A DNA stretch of 64,000 nt from Notolepis coatsorum (GCA_963971535.1 OZ020591.1:270501-334500), one strand, 5' to 3'; positions 46,526 to 57,598 are shown, counted from the first letter of the stretch. Numbers and translations are program-made. Notes: generated from the sequence alone by a model not told the origin.

Positions 46526-46842
46526 AACAACAACATTCTCCCCCGCCGGACTCACGCTGATCAAATAAAAAATATATACTTTTTCGGACTGATCATCTGA
46601 GCTCCTCTCCAGTTGAACTGCTATTGTGTTTAAATCCAAATAATCCTCTGCCATTGTTGTGTAACATGTCATCTGTTTTCTAGTCTTCAGTCTACAGTCT
46701 CGGCTTCACGTGAAGTTAAATCCTCTCTAGAAGTGAAACTGAAACTTACCAAGCCTATAAGTTCTTGGCCAGGTCTTGCTCGAAAAAGAGATCTTTGATC
46801 TCAAGTGACTACCTGGTCAAATAAAGGTTAAATAAAAAGTTG

Positions 46843-46900
46843 TTAAAGGGGCACTAGGCAATTCATTTACTCTGGATGCCTGAACACAGAATGACACCAG
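46843..46900. mobile_element. TTAA-AGGGGC MITE left end
   Basis: TTAAAGGGGCACTAGGCAA is a common start of Kolobok-like fish MITEs and resembles the ends of 18042-18453. The right end was not found. Confidence 0.45.
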
Positions 46901-47041
46901 TATCACTGACTACCACGGCAAGCCTATAGAAAATTATTCTATTTAATAATAATAATTATCATAATTATCATAAATATAATATATAAATTAAATTAAAAAA
47001 AAATTAAAAAAAATTATTATATTAATAATAATAATTATAAA

Positions 47042-47135
47042 TAATTTGTTTCTGTTGTACCGAACTCGTACCGAACCGTGACCCCAATACCGAGGTACGT
47101 ACCGAACCGTGGCTTCTGTGTACCGTTACACCCCT
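47042..47135. mobile_element. hAT right end (TAGGGGTGTAACGGTAC)
   Basis: The inverse of the end reads TAGGGGTGTAACGGTACACA and then agccacggttcggtacg. This is a frequent fish hAT terminus. The partner end is not seen. Confidence 0.65.
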
Positions 47136-47139
47136 ATTC

Positions 47140-48029
47140 ACCAGTACAGTTACTTTTTTATAATGTACATTTCTCCAAAAATGTTCATCAGATTGCAACG
47201 CAGTTTTTTGCTAGACGTTCACAAAAAGGTAGAGAAACTAACTGTGTTCTGTATTATGGCAATAACGTTCAGGTTTGTGGGAGATAATCCCGAAAAATAA
47301 GAGAAATTAAAAAGTTTATCCAGAAGTCAGATGATTGACAGGTGCTGGCGTGAGCTGGGTAGGGTAGTTTTTTGAAAGTCAAAAGCCCTGGGTCTCTTCC
47401 TTCAAAAGACTACACTCACTTTTGGCTGCGCCACTTCCTCCTGTCAATATGCGCCGGTTTTCGACTCAATGCCCTGAGATTTCTATAATCATATATTTCA
47501 CTAATAACAGTTACAATCATTGGTAAACAAACGTAATGCTGAAAATATACACTTTGACTGCTGTTTTGACAGGGTTAGGGTCTTTACTCTTGACTACATT
47601 TGAGAAGAAAACGCAACATTAATTCATACATTCTGTAGAGATGGATTTATGGCCTGACCACTTGGGCTTAAGAGGTTAACCCTGTGAGGCCCAAATAAAA
47701 AAGACATTAGCAACATCAGAGGCCAGAGGGTGGGACTTATAAACACATGAAGGGTGCCGTGACTGAAAAAAAGTTTTATACCGTGGTGAATATAAGTATG
47801 GTTTTAGAGCGGTTTAGGGTAATTCCTGGGAGGCTAGTAATAGGCCGCGACACATATTATACTTAATCCATTGGCATTTCGTCCCTATACACGCTACAAT
47901 TCAAATGCATATGATCGTATATTAGGTTCCATCATGAATGCATGAAAGGGGGGGGGGGGGTCGTTTCTGATTAATTGATTGTCAATATTACGTAACCATT
48001 GACTACAGGAAGGCTTGTTAGCTGGTCAA
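47140..48029. other. Mixed repeat remnants, no gene
   Basis: 47220-47420 resembles 16190-16390. 47760-47985 carries TTAA-family blocks (ataccgtggtgaatataagt, and a G run before tcgtttctg at 47950). No clean boundaries. Confidence 0.5.
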
Positions 48030-48353
48030 TGTTACATAATAAAGAGACGGTAGCCAAAGTATCTAAATAAAGAATATTTAATGTATAATTACCATGGTTT
48101 TGTAATCCAAAATGAACATCAAATAATAAACAGACAAACACAGAACTATACAGACAGGATCAGCACCAGACGGAAGGGATGACAGACTACTTATACACAG
48201 GGGAATGACGAGACAACACACACCTGGGGTAATGGTAATTGGGTACACCTGGGGGAAAACAATAGGGACTACACACCATGACAGCGGACTACATCTAGAC
48301 ATGACGACTCACATTAGGAGCGCCTGATCAGGGCACAAACATATACCCCCACA
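48030..48353 (-). repeat. 3' LTR of the second gypsy element
   Basis: A 324-bp segment with TG...CA ends next to a purine tract on the minus strand. Its partner LTR lies beyond the BEL insertion, outside the window, so the call rests on position and ends only. Confidence 0.65.
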
Positions 48354-48749
48354 TAATACCCCTCCCCCCTAAAATGTATGGCCATAACCCCAAAGTGAAA
48401 TGGGGAAATGGACATAAACAAGGAAAACCGTACGTAAATAAATAAAGGAAAAATAAATAGCGGTCGATAAATGGGGAACCCTGATGTAAACAAGACGAAA
48501 GTTGCCCTCCGGTCCGCATCCCTCCAACAACTGTGCATATTGAGCTGCACCGCACTGCACCCTGCAATCCGTCAATAAAGTCCTTGATCAACCAGGTAAG
48601 GAGAATGGGCAGCCTCAGCCTTACTCCTCATCACTCCCGACTCCTGGAACACAGAGCAAAATCAACAAAAAGCAAAAACAAAACAACAACACCTCTCACA
48701 CAACCCCCCCCCCCAGAAACACAGCACAAACCCCACACCCCACCACTGA

Positions 48750-49511
48750 CTACAGTCGTGACAACGCGTCGGCCAACACATTGTCCTTGCCCTTTACATA
48801 TACCACCTCCACATCAAAGGCTTGCAGGAAGAGGCTCCAGCGCATCAGCCGCTCGTTCGAAAACTGCATCCTGCCTATAAAGACCAATGGGTTGTGGTCC
48901 GTGTAAATTCTAATAGGTGATTGAGAGGAGCCGACATACACCTCAAAATGGGAGAGTGCCAGAATCAAAGCCAATGCCTCCTTCTCGATGGTCGAGTAGC
49001 GCCTCTGGTGTATATTAAACTTGCTGGAGAAGTACAACACCGGGTGCTCAATACCCCTGTCATCATCCTGAAAGAGCACTGCGCCAGCGCCCAACTCGCT
49101 AGCATCCACCGCCAATTTAAAAGGCGCCTCAAGGACAGGGGCACTGACCAGAATGGACTTCAACTGTCGAAACGCGAAGGAACACCTAGGCGTCCACTGA
49201 AATGGGATTTTCGGGCTCAGCAGATCTGTAAGGGGAGAGGCTACCGCCGAAAAGTTCCTACAAAACCCCCTATAATACCCCGTCATCCCCAGAAAGCACC
49301 AGAGATCCCGACGTGTAGCTGGCTCTGGGAAACCAAGTATAGCCTCCACCTTAGAATGGACAGGGCGGACCTCCCCCCGCCCCACTACCTTGCCAAGATA
49401 GGTGACGGTCGCCCTGCCAAACTCGCACTTGGCCAGGTTCAGTGTCAAGTTCGCCCCAACAAGCCGTCCAAACACCTCCCGCAAACTAGCTACTGTATGT
49501 GCCCCTCCCAC
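48750..49511 (-). pseudogene. Gypsy-2 RT connection and RNase H
   Basis: The frame of 253 codons holds LTLNLAKCEFGRATVTYLGK, the LRCFLG-type block RRDLWCFLGMTGYYRGFCRN, RNase H AVDASELGAGAVLFQ, YSTIEKEALALILAL, RIYTDHNPLVF and ends KGKDNVLADALSRL. It ends at the RNase H boundary; no integrase follows. The catalytic acidic residues of RNase H are present. Confidence 0.9.
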
Positions 49512-50243
49512 TCGTCAGAGTAAATGACGAGATCGTCGAGGTAGGCCTCACAACAAGCCACGCCTGACAACACATGATTAACCAACCTCTGGAAGGTCGC
49601 AGGCGCGTTGCGCATCCCAAACGGCATCACCGTGTATTGCAGGAAACTGTCAGGTGTCACGAATGCAGAAATTAGTTTAGCCCGGTTCGTAAGTGGCACC
49701 TGCCAGTACCCTTTTAGCAAATCCAACTTAGTTACAAAAGACACGCCCCCACCCTGTCGACACAGTCCTCCATCCTGGGCAACGGGAAACTATCTGGCCT
49801 AGTCACATTATTTACCCGACGAAAATCAGTGCAAAATCTATCTGTCTTATCAGATTTATCCACCAATAAGCACGGCGAGCTCCACGGGCTAAAGCTGGGC
49901 TCAGCGATGCCATTAGCGAGCATATATTCCACCTCTTTTTGTAACCGTGCACGTTTGTGTGGATTCACGCGATACGCGTGCTGTTTAATGGGCAATGCCT
50001 CCCCCACATCAATGTCATGGTACAAGACACTCGTGCGCGAAGGGATATCAGAGAAAAGTTCGCCATGAGTCCTAACCAGGCCCATGATATCAGCTCGCTG
50101 TAGATCCGATAAATGGCCCAGACGACAGCCAAGAGTGACCAAAGACTCTGTGTTTGTAAGACGGCCCTCCACAACCGCTTTAGACGGGATAATCACGTCA
50201 TCCTCCAGCCCACCACCACCGCCGTCTGAAAGAGAAAGACTGT
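49490..50243 (-). pseudogene. Gypsy-2 reverse transcriptase, N-terminal part
   Basis: From the BEL junction the frame reads an acidic GLEDDVIIPSKAV lead, then HDIDVGEALPIKQHAYRVNP, MLANGIAEPSFSPWSSPCLL, DFRRVNNVTRPDSFPLPRME, then shifts frame near 49740 (VTKLDLLKGYWQVPL, FGMRNAPATFQRL, AYLDDLVIYSDEW). All polymerase motifs, including the LDD active site, are readable, but a frameshift at 49740 and another near 49490-49510 break it. Confidence 0.88.
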
Positions 50244-51323
50244 TGTTCTGAAGGTCCAGATTAACACTGAAAGTCTGCGTTTATTATTTTGTATAACTTG
50301 TATATTGTTTATATATATAAGATATATATCTTTACGCCATCCGTTTGCATAATAGTATTCTTCGCTCGCCTCATTGGGTCCCGCCCTTGACATTGGAGGC
50401 GCCACCAGACGAGCCCCCCAGACATGGTTCTAGACATGTTCAGACAAGTTCAGACTTGCCCATAGCAGGTGCATTGATTCCGGACAGGTAAATCGGCTGC
50501 GCCCTAGAAATCAGTCTGAGTATATATATTGTGGATGGTGCAAGCAGCCGCGAGTCGGCAGTATCAGAACAGGAGAAGCAGCAGAGCGAGAGCGTGATAC
50601 GTCCGGTACAGTTGTACACAGACCTACCAGCGGTGTATCGTTACAGATAGCTAGTAGCTACTTAGATACGACTATAATATGGTAGAGCCATTATTGGCGC
50701 AGTATAGTGACTTGTGTAAGCGAAGTAACGTGGAGAAACGTATAGTTAAACCCAGCGGCGTTTGGATCTAACTACTCATTGAAGACCGTCTGCGGGCTAG
50801 CTTCCAGTACAAACGATGCTAGCTAGCTACCATCTATGCCAACAGGCTTTTGGATTAATAGCTATTAACCCTGCCATCGGGTGCTAGGATTACAAGGACC
50901 GGTTCCGTACGAGACCTATTTTCTTCCAGCGACGACAGGATTATCCGACCAGTCTCCAATTCCTCCGGAGCTTGGAGCTCCCGAGGGAAACCATTGTCTC
51001 CAGCTACCCTTGCTTTCCCCGTATCGCCTCGTCTCTTCTCACTCCCTGCAGAGCTCCGGTCGAGTATTCGTAACCTAGGAACTATTCATTACCGCTGACT
51101 TTGATACTCTGACATTCTATTATTAAAAGAGAAACGTGATAATTCAGATGTATGTTGCTATGACGATTAAAATGCTTATAAACCAGGTATCCTTGTCCCC
51201 GTGCCGTCAATTGAGTGTCCGCCATTTTGTCTAACTATACTGTCTGGCTATTAATATTCTTTAGTAGTGGTTTAATCTAAACAATCTTTAATACAGTCCG
51301 GGTTGTGTAGCCCCTTAGCTACA
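50244..51323 (+). repeat. BEL 5' LTR (1,080 bp)
   Basis: TGTTCTGAAGG to CTTAGCTACA, with TG...CA ends. The left boundary is fixed by comparison with 57599; the right is set by the primer site two bases further on. It contains a TATA-rich promoter-like stretch near 50520. Confidence 0.9.
50518..50560 (+). promoter_or_regulatory. Probable LTR promoter (TATA box)
   Basis: gagtatatatattgtggatg, conserved in both LTRs, is followed by a GC-richer stretch (gcagccgcgagtcggcag) as expected for a start region. Inferred from sequence only. Confidence 0.45.
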
Positions 51324-51325
51324 AT

Positions 51326-51342
51326 TGGTCCTTCGAGCCGGA
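51326..51342 (+). other. Primer-binding site complementary to tRNA-Tyr
   Basis: TGGTCCTTCGAGCCGGA is the exact complement of the 3' end of vertebrate tRNA-Tyr including CCA (as I remember it: ...TCCGGCTCGAAGGA plus CCA). It lies two bases after the LTR end, the standard place for retrotransposon minus-strand priming. Confidence 0.85.
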
Positions 51343-51376
51343 GGGTATCAGTAATAATAATCATATTAGTAATAAT

Positions 51377-52644
51377 ATGGCCAGCGGCGGACACTCTCCA
51401 ATCGGCTCTCCCCCATTAGAGCGCCCTAGGCACCAGCGTCAGCCCCCTCCCCACTTGGAGAACTACGCTGTAGATCTACCTCCTAGCTTATCTACGAGGA
51501 CGTTAAGCAAGGATAACGTTAGTAGCTTAAGTATGCCCAACCTTATCGACCTGTCAACCCCACCGGTAGAGACCCAAGCTAGTTTAAGTGAAACTGACTT
51601 AGCTCACGGGGGGGGGGGGGACAAGCGGGACATGACTTGACTATGCCCATAGAACACCGCGCCCCCGAGATGGACCTCGGAGCGCAAGAAGGTAAAGAAC
51701 GCGCCCCTGAGATGGACCTCGGAGCGCAAGAAGGTAACGAATGCGCCCCCGAGATGGACCTCGGAGCGCACCAGAGTAAAGAGCACCGCGCCCCCGAGAT
51801 GGACCTTGTAGCGCGAGAGAAGACAAAGTACAGCGCCCCCGAGATGGACCTCGGAGCGCGTAAGGAGACCAGGTCACCGCCAAGCCCTGCCAACTCCAAA
51901 TCACCATCATCAGCGTCATCCCCAAGCGAGGCCGACCAGAGGCTAGCGCAGATCCTGATCGCCACGCTAACCGCTTCAGCGGAAAGAGACCGCCTCCAGG
52001 GTGAGCGTGACCGCCTCCAGGCGCAACGAGAGAGTGAACGCGAACATCTCAGACTGGAAGAGAGTCGCCTCCAGGCTGACGCCACGATGACCATCAGACT
52101 GGAAGAGAGGCGCCTCCAGGCTGAAGAAAACATGGAGCGAGACCGCGCCAATGCACAGCGTGACGCAGCCAATGCGCAGCGCGATGCACAGCGTGACGTA
52201 GCCAATGCACAGCACGAGGCGGAGCGAGACCGTCTACAAGCACAAATGATGGAGCAAGCGCTCCAGAGGGTGACGCCCCACTCTTCCACCCGGAGCTCCC
52301 GGAGATCATCACGACACGGGTCTAGGGCACCTTCCCCTCCCCGACAAAGCTACACGGGACCCAGCCTACGGGAAGAACCTGCTTACGTTGCAGAGCAGCT
52401 AACCGAGCGACCACAAAGCCTAACGGAGGACGAGGGAGGACAGAAAGCCCACCCGCACGAACCCATCTCAGACCAAGAGGAACAGTGCAGCCCCGGTCTC
52501 AGTCCCGACACGCTGCATTATGAATCCCCAACCCGTCCCAGTGGGGAGTTCGAGCAACAGACAGCACAGAGGAATAGTGCCTGGGGGCCCAGCCTCTGGT
52601 TCCCGCCCACCACGAACCAACGACCCCACGTACGGGGAGACTAG
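51377..52644 (+). pseudogene. BEL Gag N-terminal region with repeats and coiled coil
   Basis: A first frame (51377-51640, starting MASGGHSPIGSPP) and a second (51637-52644) meet at a 12-base G run (51609-51620), which is probably where the frame slipped. The second frame opens with five copies of a motif APEMDLGAQEGKE (51655-51870), then a Ser/Pro-rich hinge, then a long charged heptad-like stretch (QGERDRLQAQRESEREHLRL and on) typical of a coiled coil, then a low-complexity tail. This N-terminal part precedes the conserved Gag core in BEL elements. Confidence 0.8.
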
Positions 52645-52674
52645 CCAAGGAGGCCTCTCCCCCCATGTGCATCA

Positions 52675-53211
52675 GTGTCACAGCCATCCATGGCATCCTA
52701 CATTGGGACACCCACATTCCCAGACTTCACAAGAGAAGACCGAGCGCAGTATACCGAGCTGCGTATGTGCCTAGAGACAATTATGTCCGGAGTACAGGAC
52801 GAGTCATACAAGTATGCCATCCTCCTTAAGCACCTCAAGGTAACTAGAGCGCACAACATAGCGCTGGCATACTCCAATTCACAGACTCCCTATTCTGATG
52901 CCCTGGTGGCTCTCGACGCACGTTACGGACGTACATGGGACTACGTCATTCAGGAGATACGTGAGATTGAACGTCTCCCCCCAGCTAAAGACAACCGAGC
53001 CCTGGACGACCTATCCGTCAAAGTACAATCTCTGGTAGGGATGCTCGGGTCCCAACGAGAGAAGGGGATGTACGAGTTGTACGCCAACTCCAACGTGGAG
53101 CGTATATTAGAGAAGCTCCCCCCATTCCGCCAAGAACGTTTTCGGCGGCAAAGAAACCATGTGACCCCAATGGCCCAGAACAATCACTCCTGGACCTTGC
53201 TGACTTCCTAG
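52675..53211 (+). pseudogene. BEL Gag core
   Basis: The frame reads FPDFTREDRAQYTELRMCLE, YKYAILLKHLKVTRAHNIAL, DALVALDARYGRTWDYVIQE and ALDDLSVKVQSLVGMLGSQR, the pattern of the BEL/Pao Gag domain (DUF1759-like). It ends in a frameshift at about 53150-53210, after which zinc-knuckle coding continues in another frame. Confidence 0.85.
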
Positions 53212-53312
53212 CCAGGGAGGTTAGCAGCCTAAGAATTGACACCTTCGCATGGGGTGGATCGAACATTAAAGAGGGACCGAGAAGGTTTAAAGACCAAAGC
53301 AGGCCCATCACC

Positions 53313-54255
53313 GTGATGCACCAGGCCGAGTCGGTGCCACGACAGAAGAGTCATAACCCCCCCGCCAAGGGAAAATGGAAGATCGCATGTCAATACTGCG
53401 ACAACGAACACTGGCTGTCACAGTGCGACGCATTCAAGAAACTGACCGCCGACGACGTAAGTCAGTGGATTAAAGCTAACCTCCGCTGTTTCCGCTGCGC
53501 GCGCCGCCACATGGCAGCCGAATGCCGCCTTAAGAAGAAGTGTGGCAAGTGTGACAGCGCTCACCTCGAAGCACTGCACGAGAGCAACAAGCGAAAACCC
53601 ACCCCACAAAGCAGCTCGAGAGCAGAAGTACGGGTCGGAGAAGACTCTCCTCCTCGCCTCCGCCGCGACCCAGTTGGACTTGCGGGGTCCAGAGGAGACC
53701 ATGACCATCCATACCATTCGTCGAGACTTAAAGACAATCAAAGGTGAAAATGGCTAGTTCACCATAGCAGCGATCGATCAGCCCGAGAAGCGGTACAGCA
53801 TCAACAAGGCGTTCACAAGCTACGACATAGGTTTGTCACACTACGATTACCCCATCCCACAGCTGAGGGAGAAGTACGAACACCTACGCCGACTGCCCAT
53901 ACCGCTTATCAACGGCGCTACACCGACCCTACTCATAGGCTCCGACCACGCGGACCTTATTGTCCCAACTGATGCGGTCCACATCGGACGCAGAGGATGC
54001 CCAGCCGCGGTTAAGACCCGACTGGGACGGACGCTCCAGGGCCCTCTCTCCGGGCCTTCCAACCGGCCAACGTCCACACGCTGCCTTTACACCAAGGTGA
54101 GCGACCCAGACAATACCCTCTTACAGCACGTTGAGAGGCTATGGACACTAGACTCACTGCCATTCAAGAACGAACGCAAGATGGTTCGGTCAAAGGAGGA
54201 CAAGTATGCCATAGTTCTACTCGAGCAGAAGACTACGAGGGTCGAGGTCGACTGA
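53313..54255 (+). pseudogene. BEL zinc knuckles and protease remnant
   Basis: 53313-53600 holds three Cys/His clusters (CQYCDNEHWLSQC, CFRCARRHMAAEC, CGKCDSAHLEALH), as in Pao-type nucleocapsid. 53620-53757 and 53758-54255 hold the later part of the protease region (LDLRGPEETMTIHTIRRDL, stop TAG near 53753, then AIDQPEKRYSINKAFTSYD, LLIGSDHADLIV). The aspartate motif expected before GSEKTLLL is missing, so an internal deletion removed the protease active site. Confidence 0.8.
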
Positions 54256-54279
54256 GTACTAAGATACGCGACCCCACTC

Positions 54280-55085
54280 TTGAGGCGGGAAGGGATGCCC
54301 ACTCTGCACGTGCCGAAGGGAGCGACACACCACTACCTACAGAGCACTGAGCGGCGCCTCGCCAAAGACCCCCCCCAAGCAACGATATATCGCACCGAGA
54401 TCGAGAAGCTGATCACGGCTGGCCATATAAAGAAAATCGATGACCACGAGGCAGAAAGGACGACAAGTCATGGTACGTGCCCCACCACAAGGTCACCCAC
54501 AACGGAAAGAACCACATCGTGTTCAATTGCAGTTATCAGATTGGACAGCAGAATCTGAATAACCTGCTCCTGCCCGGCCCGACACTCGGACCCTCCCTCC
54601 TCGGCGTACTGATACGCTTTCGTCAGAACAAAGTGGCCATCAGCGGCGACATCAAGGGAATGTTCCTACAAGTCCGACTGATGGAGGAAGACAAGCCTCT
54701 ACTGAGGTTTCTGTGGAGAGAGAGGCTCGACGACGAACAACCCTCGATATACCAATGGGAGGTACTCCCATTCGGCACCACCTGCAGCCCGTGCTGCGCC
54801 ACGTTCGCGTTACAGAAGCACGTGGCCGAAGACCCCGGAGCCGACGATGATGTCCGACACAGCGTGGAAAGAAGTTTCTACGTGGACAACTGCCTACAGA
54901 GCGTATCCACGGCAGAAGAAGCAGAGAGCATCCTACTGAAGCTACGAGCTTCATTAGCCAAAGGTGGATTCGACCTCCGACAATGGGCCAGCAGCGACCC
55001 TCAAGTTCTCCGAAGCCTCCCCCCAGAGACCAAGGCCGTGAGCAGCGAGACCTGGACGGCGCACACCCCAGGCGAAGCGCAATAG
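54280..55085 (+). pseudogene. BEL reverse transcriptase
   Basis: Two frames joined by a one-base shift near 54470: the first holds TIYRTEIEKLITAGHIKKID, the second NHIVFNCSYQIGQQNLNNLL, AISGDIKGMFLQVRLMEEDK, VLPFGTTCSPCCATFALQK and the active-site region RSFYVDNCLQS. The last reads YVDN instead of YVDD. The frame ends at TAG (55083-55085), after which 55086-55472 continues in frame (LASQYDPMGCILPYTTQAK), so this stop is a nonsense mutation. Confidence 0.88.
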
Positions 55086-55472
55086 ATGACCCTGGGCCTC
55101 GTCTGGCGTTTCAAGACTGACTCGCTTCACTACAGACACACACCCCTGAGGACGGATCGGGAGACGTCCACGACTAGACTGACCACTCGGCGGAGTGTGT
55201 ACCGAACACTCGCCAGCCAGTACGACCCAATGGGATGTATCCTCCCCTACACCACTCAGGCGAAGATGCTGGTGAGAGAACTGTGGGACAAGGAGCAGGG
55301 CTGGGACGACCCCATACCCGAGCACCTGGCTACCACATGGAGAGAATGGGAGGATGAACTTGTCTTACTCCGCAAGGTGACCATCCGGCGGAGTTACTTC
55401 CCTCCTACAGTGCGGCTGGAGACGTGTCAGATAGACCTCTTCAGCACAAATCGTCTTCAGCGACGCCTCTGA
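55086..55472 (+). pseudogene. BEL RT connection region
   Basis: Contains LGLVWRFKTDSLHYR, the diagnostic SVYRTLASQYDPMGCILPY block and a TWREWEDELVLL segment, all typical of the Pao RT thumb/connection. It is in frame with the RT fragment and shifts into the next frame just before the RNase H start at about 55440. Confidence 0.85.
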
Positions 55473-55473
55473 A

Positions 55474-57489
55474 GTGGCGTACGGATCAGTGGCCTACCTG
55501 AGAGCCCGAGAAGAGGGAGGAGAAGTCCACGTAGCCTTCGTCCTGGCCCGCTCGAGGATAGCTCCCCGCAAGCAGCAGTCGATCCCGCGGCTAGAGCTCT
55601 GCGCAGCTCTGGTAGGCGCGCAACTCGCAAAAATGATACAAAGTGAACTCACCATACCGGTGCGTGAGATCATCCTATGGTCAGACTCCATGACCGTGCT
55701 CACCTGGATCCAGTCCGCCTCCTGTCGGTACAAAGTTTTCGTCGGAGTCCGAGTAACCGAAATCCAAGACCTGGTAGGAGCGGCATGTTGGAGATATGTT
55801 GACACCAAGCAGAACCCGGCGGATGTCATCACACGGGGGATGTCCCTAGATGACCTCACACGTCCTAACCCATACAGTGATGGTCCAGAGTTCCTCAAGC
55901 TCCCGGAGGAGAAGTGGCCTATCCCCACACCACGGGAGGCGAACCAAGATGAGTCAGAGATGAAGAAGTCTATGTTCTGCGGGCTGAGTCAAGCCCCGGC
56001 TCCAACGGACCCGGACCTAGACGACTGTCTAACCCTTGAGAGTGCTCAGAAAAGGACATTCCTATGGCACCACCCGGAACTTCCCCCCTCCACAGACCTC
56101 GACGCATCGAACTACGAGGAAGCAGAACTTCTTCTACTAAAGAGAGCACAAAGAGACTCCTTCCCAGAAGAACTAGATTGTCTGAGAGGGGAAAAGCCAG
56201 TCCCCTCAGACAGTCGACTCCTCACCTTAGCCCCAGAGCTCGACGCCCAGCACCTCATCAGGGTGGGTGGTCGATTGAGACGGGCCCCGGACTTGACCGA
56301 AGATGCTAAGCATCCCATCGTCCTCAACAGCCGACACAAGATAACAGATCTGATCATCCAGAAGTACGACAAGGTGGTGCACCACGCGGGGGCTGAGCGA
56401 GTCTTTGCGGAGATCCGACGGCGCTTCTGGATACTCCAAGGGAGAGAAGCTGTACGTCGATTCCAACGGACTTGCCCGACCTGTCGCAAGTGGAGGGCAC
56501 AGCCTAGTATTCCGAAGATGGCCGACCTGCCTCCCTGCCGCCTCCGACTCGGCGAGCGGGCCTTCCACTCCACGGGTGTGGACTGCTTCGGCCCATTCAA
56601 CTTCAAGAAAGGAAGAGGGACAGAGAAGAGGTGGGGCATCGTGTACAAGTGCATGACCACCCGAGCTGTTCACATTGAGCTCCTCCAGACCATGAGTACA
56701 GACTCGTTCCTCATGTCATTCCGGAGGTTCCAAGCAAGGAGAGGGACCCCATCAGTGCTATTGTCCGACCAGGGGACAAATTTCCGAGGAGGAGACACGG
56801 AACTGAGAGAGAGCTTCCTGACTATGGGTGAAGAACTCAAGATCCGCCTCGCTCCTGCTCAGGTCACCTTTCAGTTCAACCCCCTGAACGCCCCCCATTT
56901 CGGGGGAACGTGGGAGAGAGAGGTCCGATCCATAAAGACTGCTATGTACACCGTACTTGGGGCCCAGACCGTGGGCGATGAAGTCCTAGCTACGGTCCTC
57001 ACAGAGATTGAGGGCATTCTGAACTCTAAGCCCCTCGGCTACGTTTCAAGCGACGTAGCTGACATCGACCCCATCACCCCAAACTACCTCTTGATGGGGC
57101 GGCTGGACCCTGCCCTTCCTCAGACGGTGTACAGACAGAACGAGATGAACGGCCGGAGGATGTGGAGACACAGCCAAGTACTGGCCGACCAGTTTTGGGC
57201 CCGCTTCCTCCTACACTATCTACCATCCCTTCAAGCCCGTCAGAAGTGGGTTAAAGACAGGGACAACCTGACAGTGGATACCGTCGTGATGATAATAGAC
57301 CAGTCACTACCCCGAGCTACGTGGCCGGCCGGCCGTGTGAGCAAAGTGATTACCGGTTCCGATGGGAAGGTCAGAGCGGCAGAAGTCATCGTCCAAGGGC
57401 GGACTTACACCAGACCAGTAGCCAAGTTGATAGAGCTGCCTGAGATCCCTAAACCCCCTGACGACGACGATAACCCACTGACTTTATAG
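55474..57489 (+). CDS. BEL RNase H and integrase, long intact frame
   Basis: 671 codons remain open. Residues ~1-125 are RNase H (IPRLELCAALVGAQL, WSDSMTVLTW, DTKQNPADVITRG; the first Asp of the domain lies upstream, in the SDAS read just before this frame's start). Integrase follows: zinc-binding His pair near 303 (VVHHAG) and CPTC near 334; catalytic Asp near 370 (TGVDCFGPF), Asp near 432 (LLSDQGTNF) and Glu near 481 (GGTWEREVRS). The C-terminal ~100 residues (LADQFWARFLLHYLPSL to RTYTRPVAKLIELPE) match the DUF5641-like tail of BEL integrases. The frame would be part of a Pol polyprotein, not a separate gene; the ATG-less start is set by the frameshift before it. It ends 109 bp before the 3' LTR. 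Confidence 0.93.
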   Translation: MAYGSVAYLRAREEGGEVHVAFVLARSRIAPRKQQSIPRLELCAALVGAQLAKMIQSELTIPVREIILWSDSMTVLTWIQSASCRYKVFVGVRVTEIQDLVGAACWRYVDTKQNPADVITRGMSLDDLTRPNPYSDGPEFLKLPEEKWPIPTPREANQDESEMKKSMFCGLSQAPAPTDPDLDDCLTLESAQKRTFLWHHPELPPSTDLDASNYEEAELLLLKRAQRDSFPEELDCLRGEKPVPSDSRLLTLAPELDAQHLIRVGGRLRRAPDLTEDAKHPIVLNSRHKITDLIIQKYDKVVHHAGAERVFAEIRRRFWILQGREAVRRFQRTCPTCRKWRAQPSIPKMADLPPCRLRLGERAFHSTGVDCFGPFNFKKGRGTEKRWGIVYKCMTTRAVHIELLQTMSTDSFLMSFRRFQARRGTPSVLLSDQGTNFRGGDTELRESFLTMGEELKIRLAPAQVTFQFNPLNAPHFGGTWEREVRSIKTAMYTVLGAQTVGDEVLATVLTEIEGILNSKPLGYVSSDVADIDPITPNYLLMGRLDPALPQTVYRQNEMNGRRMWRHSQVLADQFWARFLLHYLPSLQARQKWVKDRDNLTVDTVVMIIDQSLPRATWPAGRVSKVITGSDGKVRAAEVIVQGRTYTRPVAKLIELPEIPKPPDDDDNPLTL

Positions 57490-57585
57490 ATTATTTCCAA
57501 CTCCCCATAGCACATTATGGAGAAGTTGACTTGACCCTTAATATTAATCTGTGCCCCCATTTATTTACTAATTAGGTTCGGACTA

Positions 57586-57598
57586 ATTAGGGGGCGGC
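57586..57598 (+). other. Polypurine tract of the BEL element
   Basis: attagggggcggc directly precedes the 3' LTR (TGTTCTG at 57599), where plus-strand synthesis is primed. Confidence 0.6.

Larger units (their letters stand above)
48030..50243 (-). mobile_element. Second Ty3/gypsy element, cut by the BEL element
   Basis: The 3' LTR (48030-48353) begins and ends TGTTACATAA and CCCCCACA; on the minus strand a purine-rich stretch (gggggagggg) lies just upstream of it. Pol from 50243 to 48750 holds the end of protease, RT and RNase H. Integrase is absent: only about 390 bp separate RNase H from the LTR, including a piece of an unrelated dispersed repeat (48471-48590). The element runs into the BEL 5' LTR at 50244 in mid-frame. 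Confidence 0.88.

Noticed and set aside
46247-46672. Cysteine/valine-rich open frame on the minus strand
   Set aside because: It is generated by the catcgccaacacacac minisatellite; all frames through it stay open for the same reason.
51579-52289. 236-codon minus-strand open frame
   Set aside because: Antisense of the repeated BEL Gag segment; its Ser/Arg-rich text mirrors the repeats.
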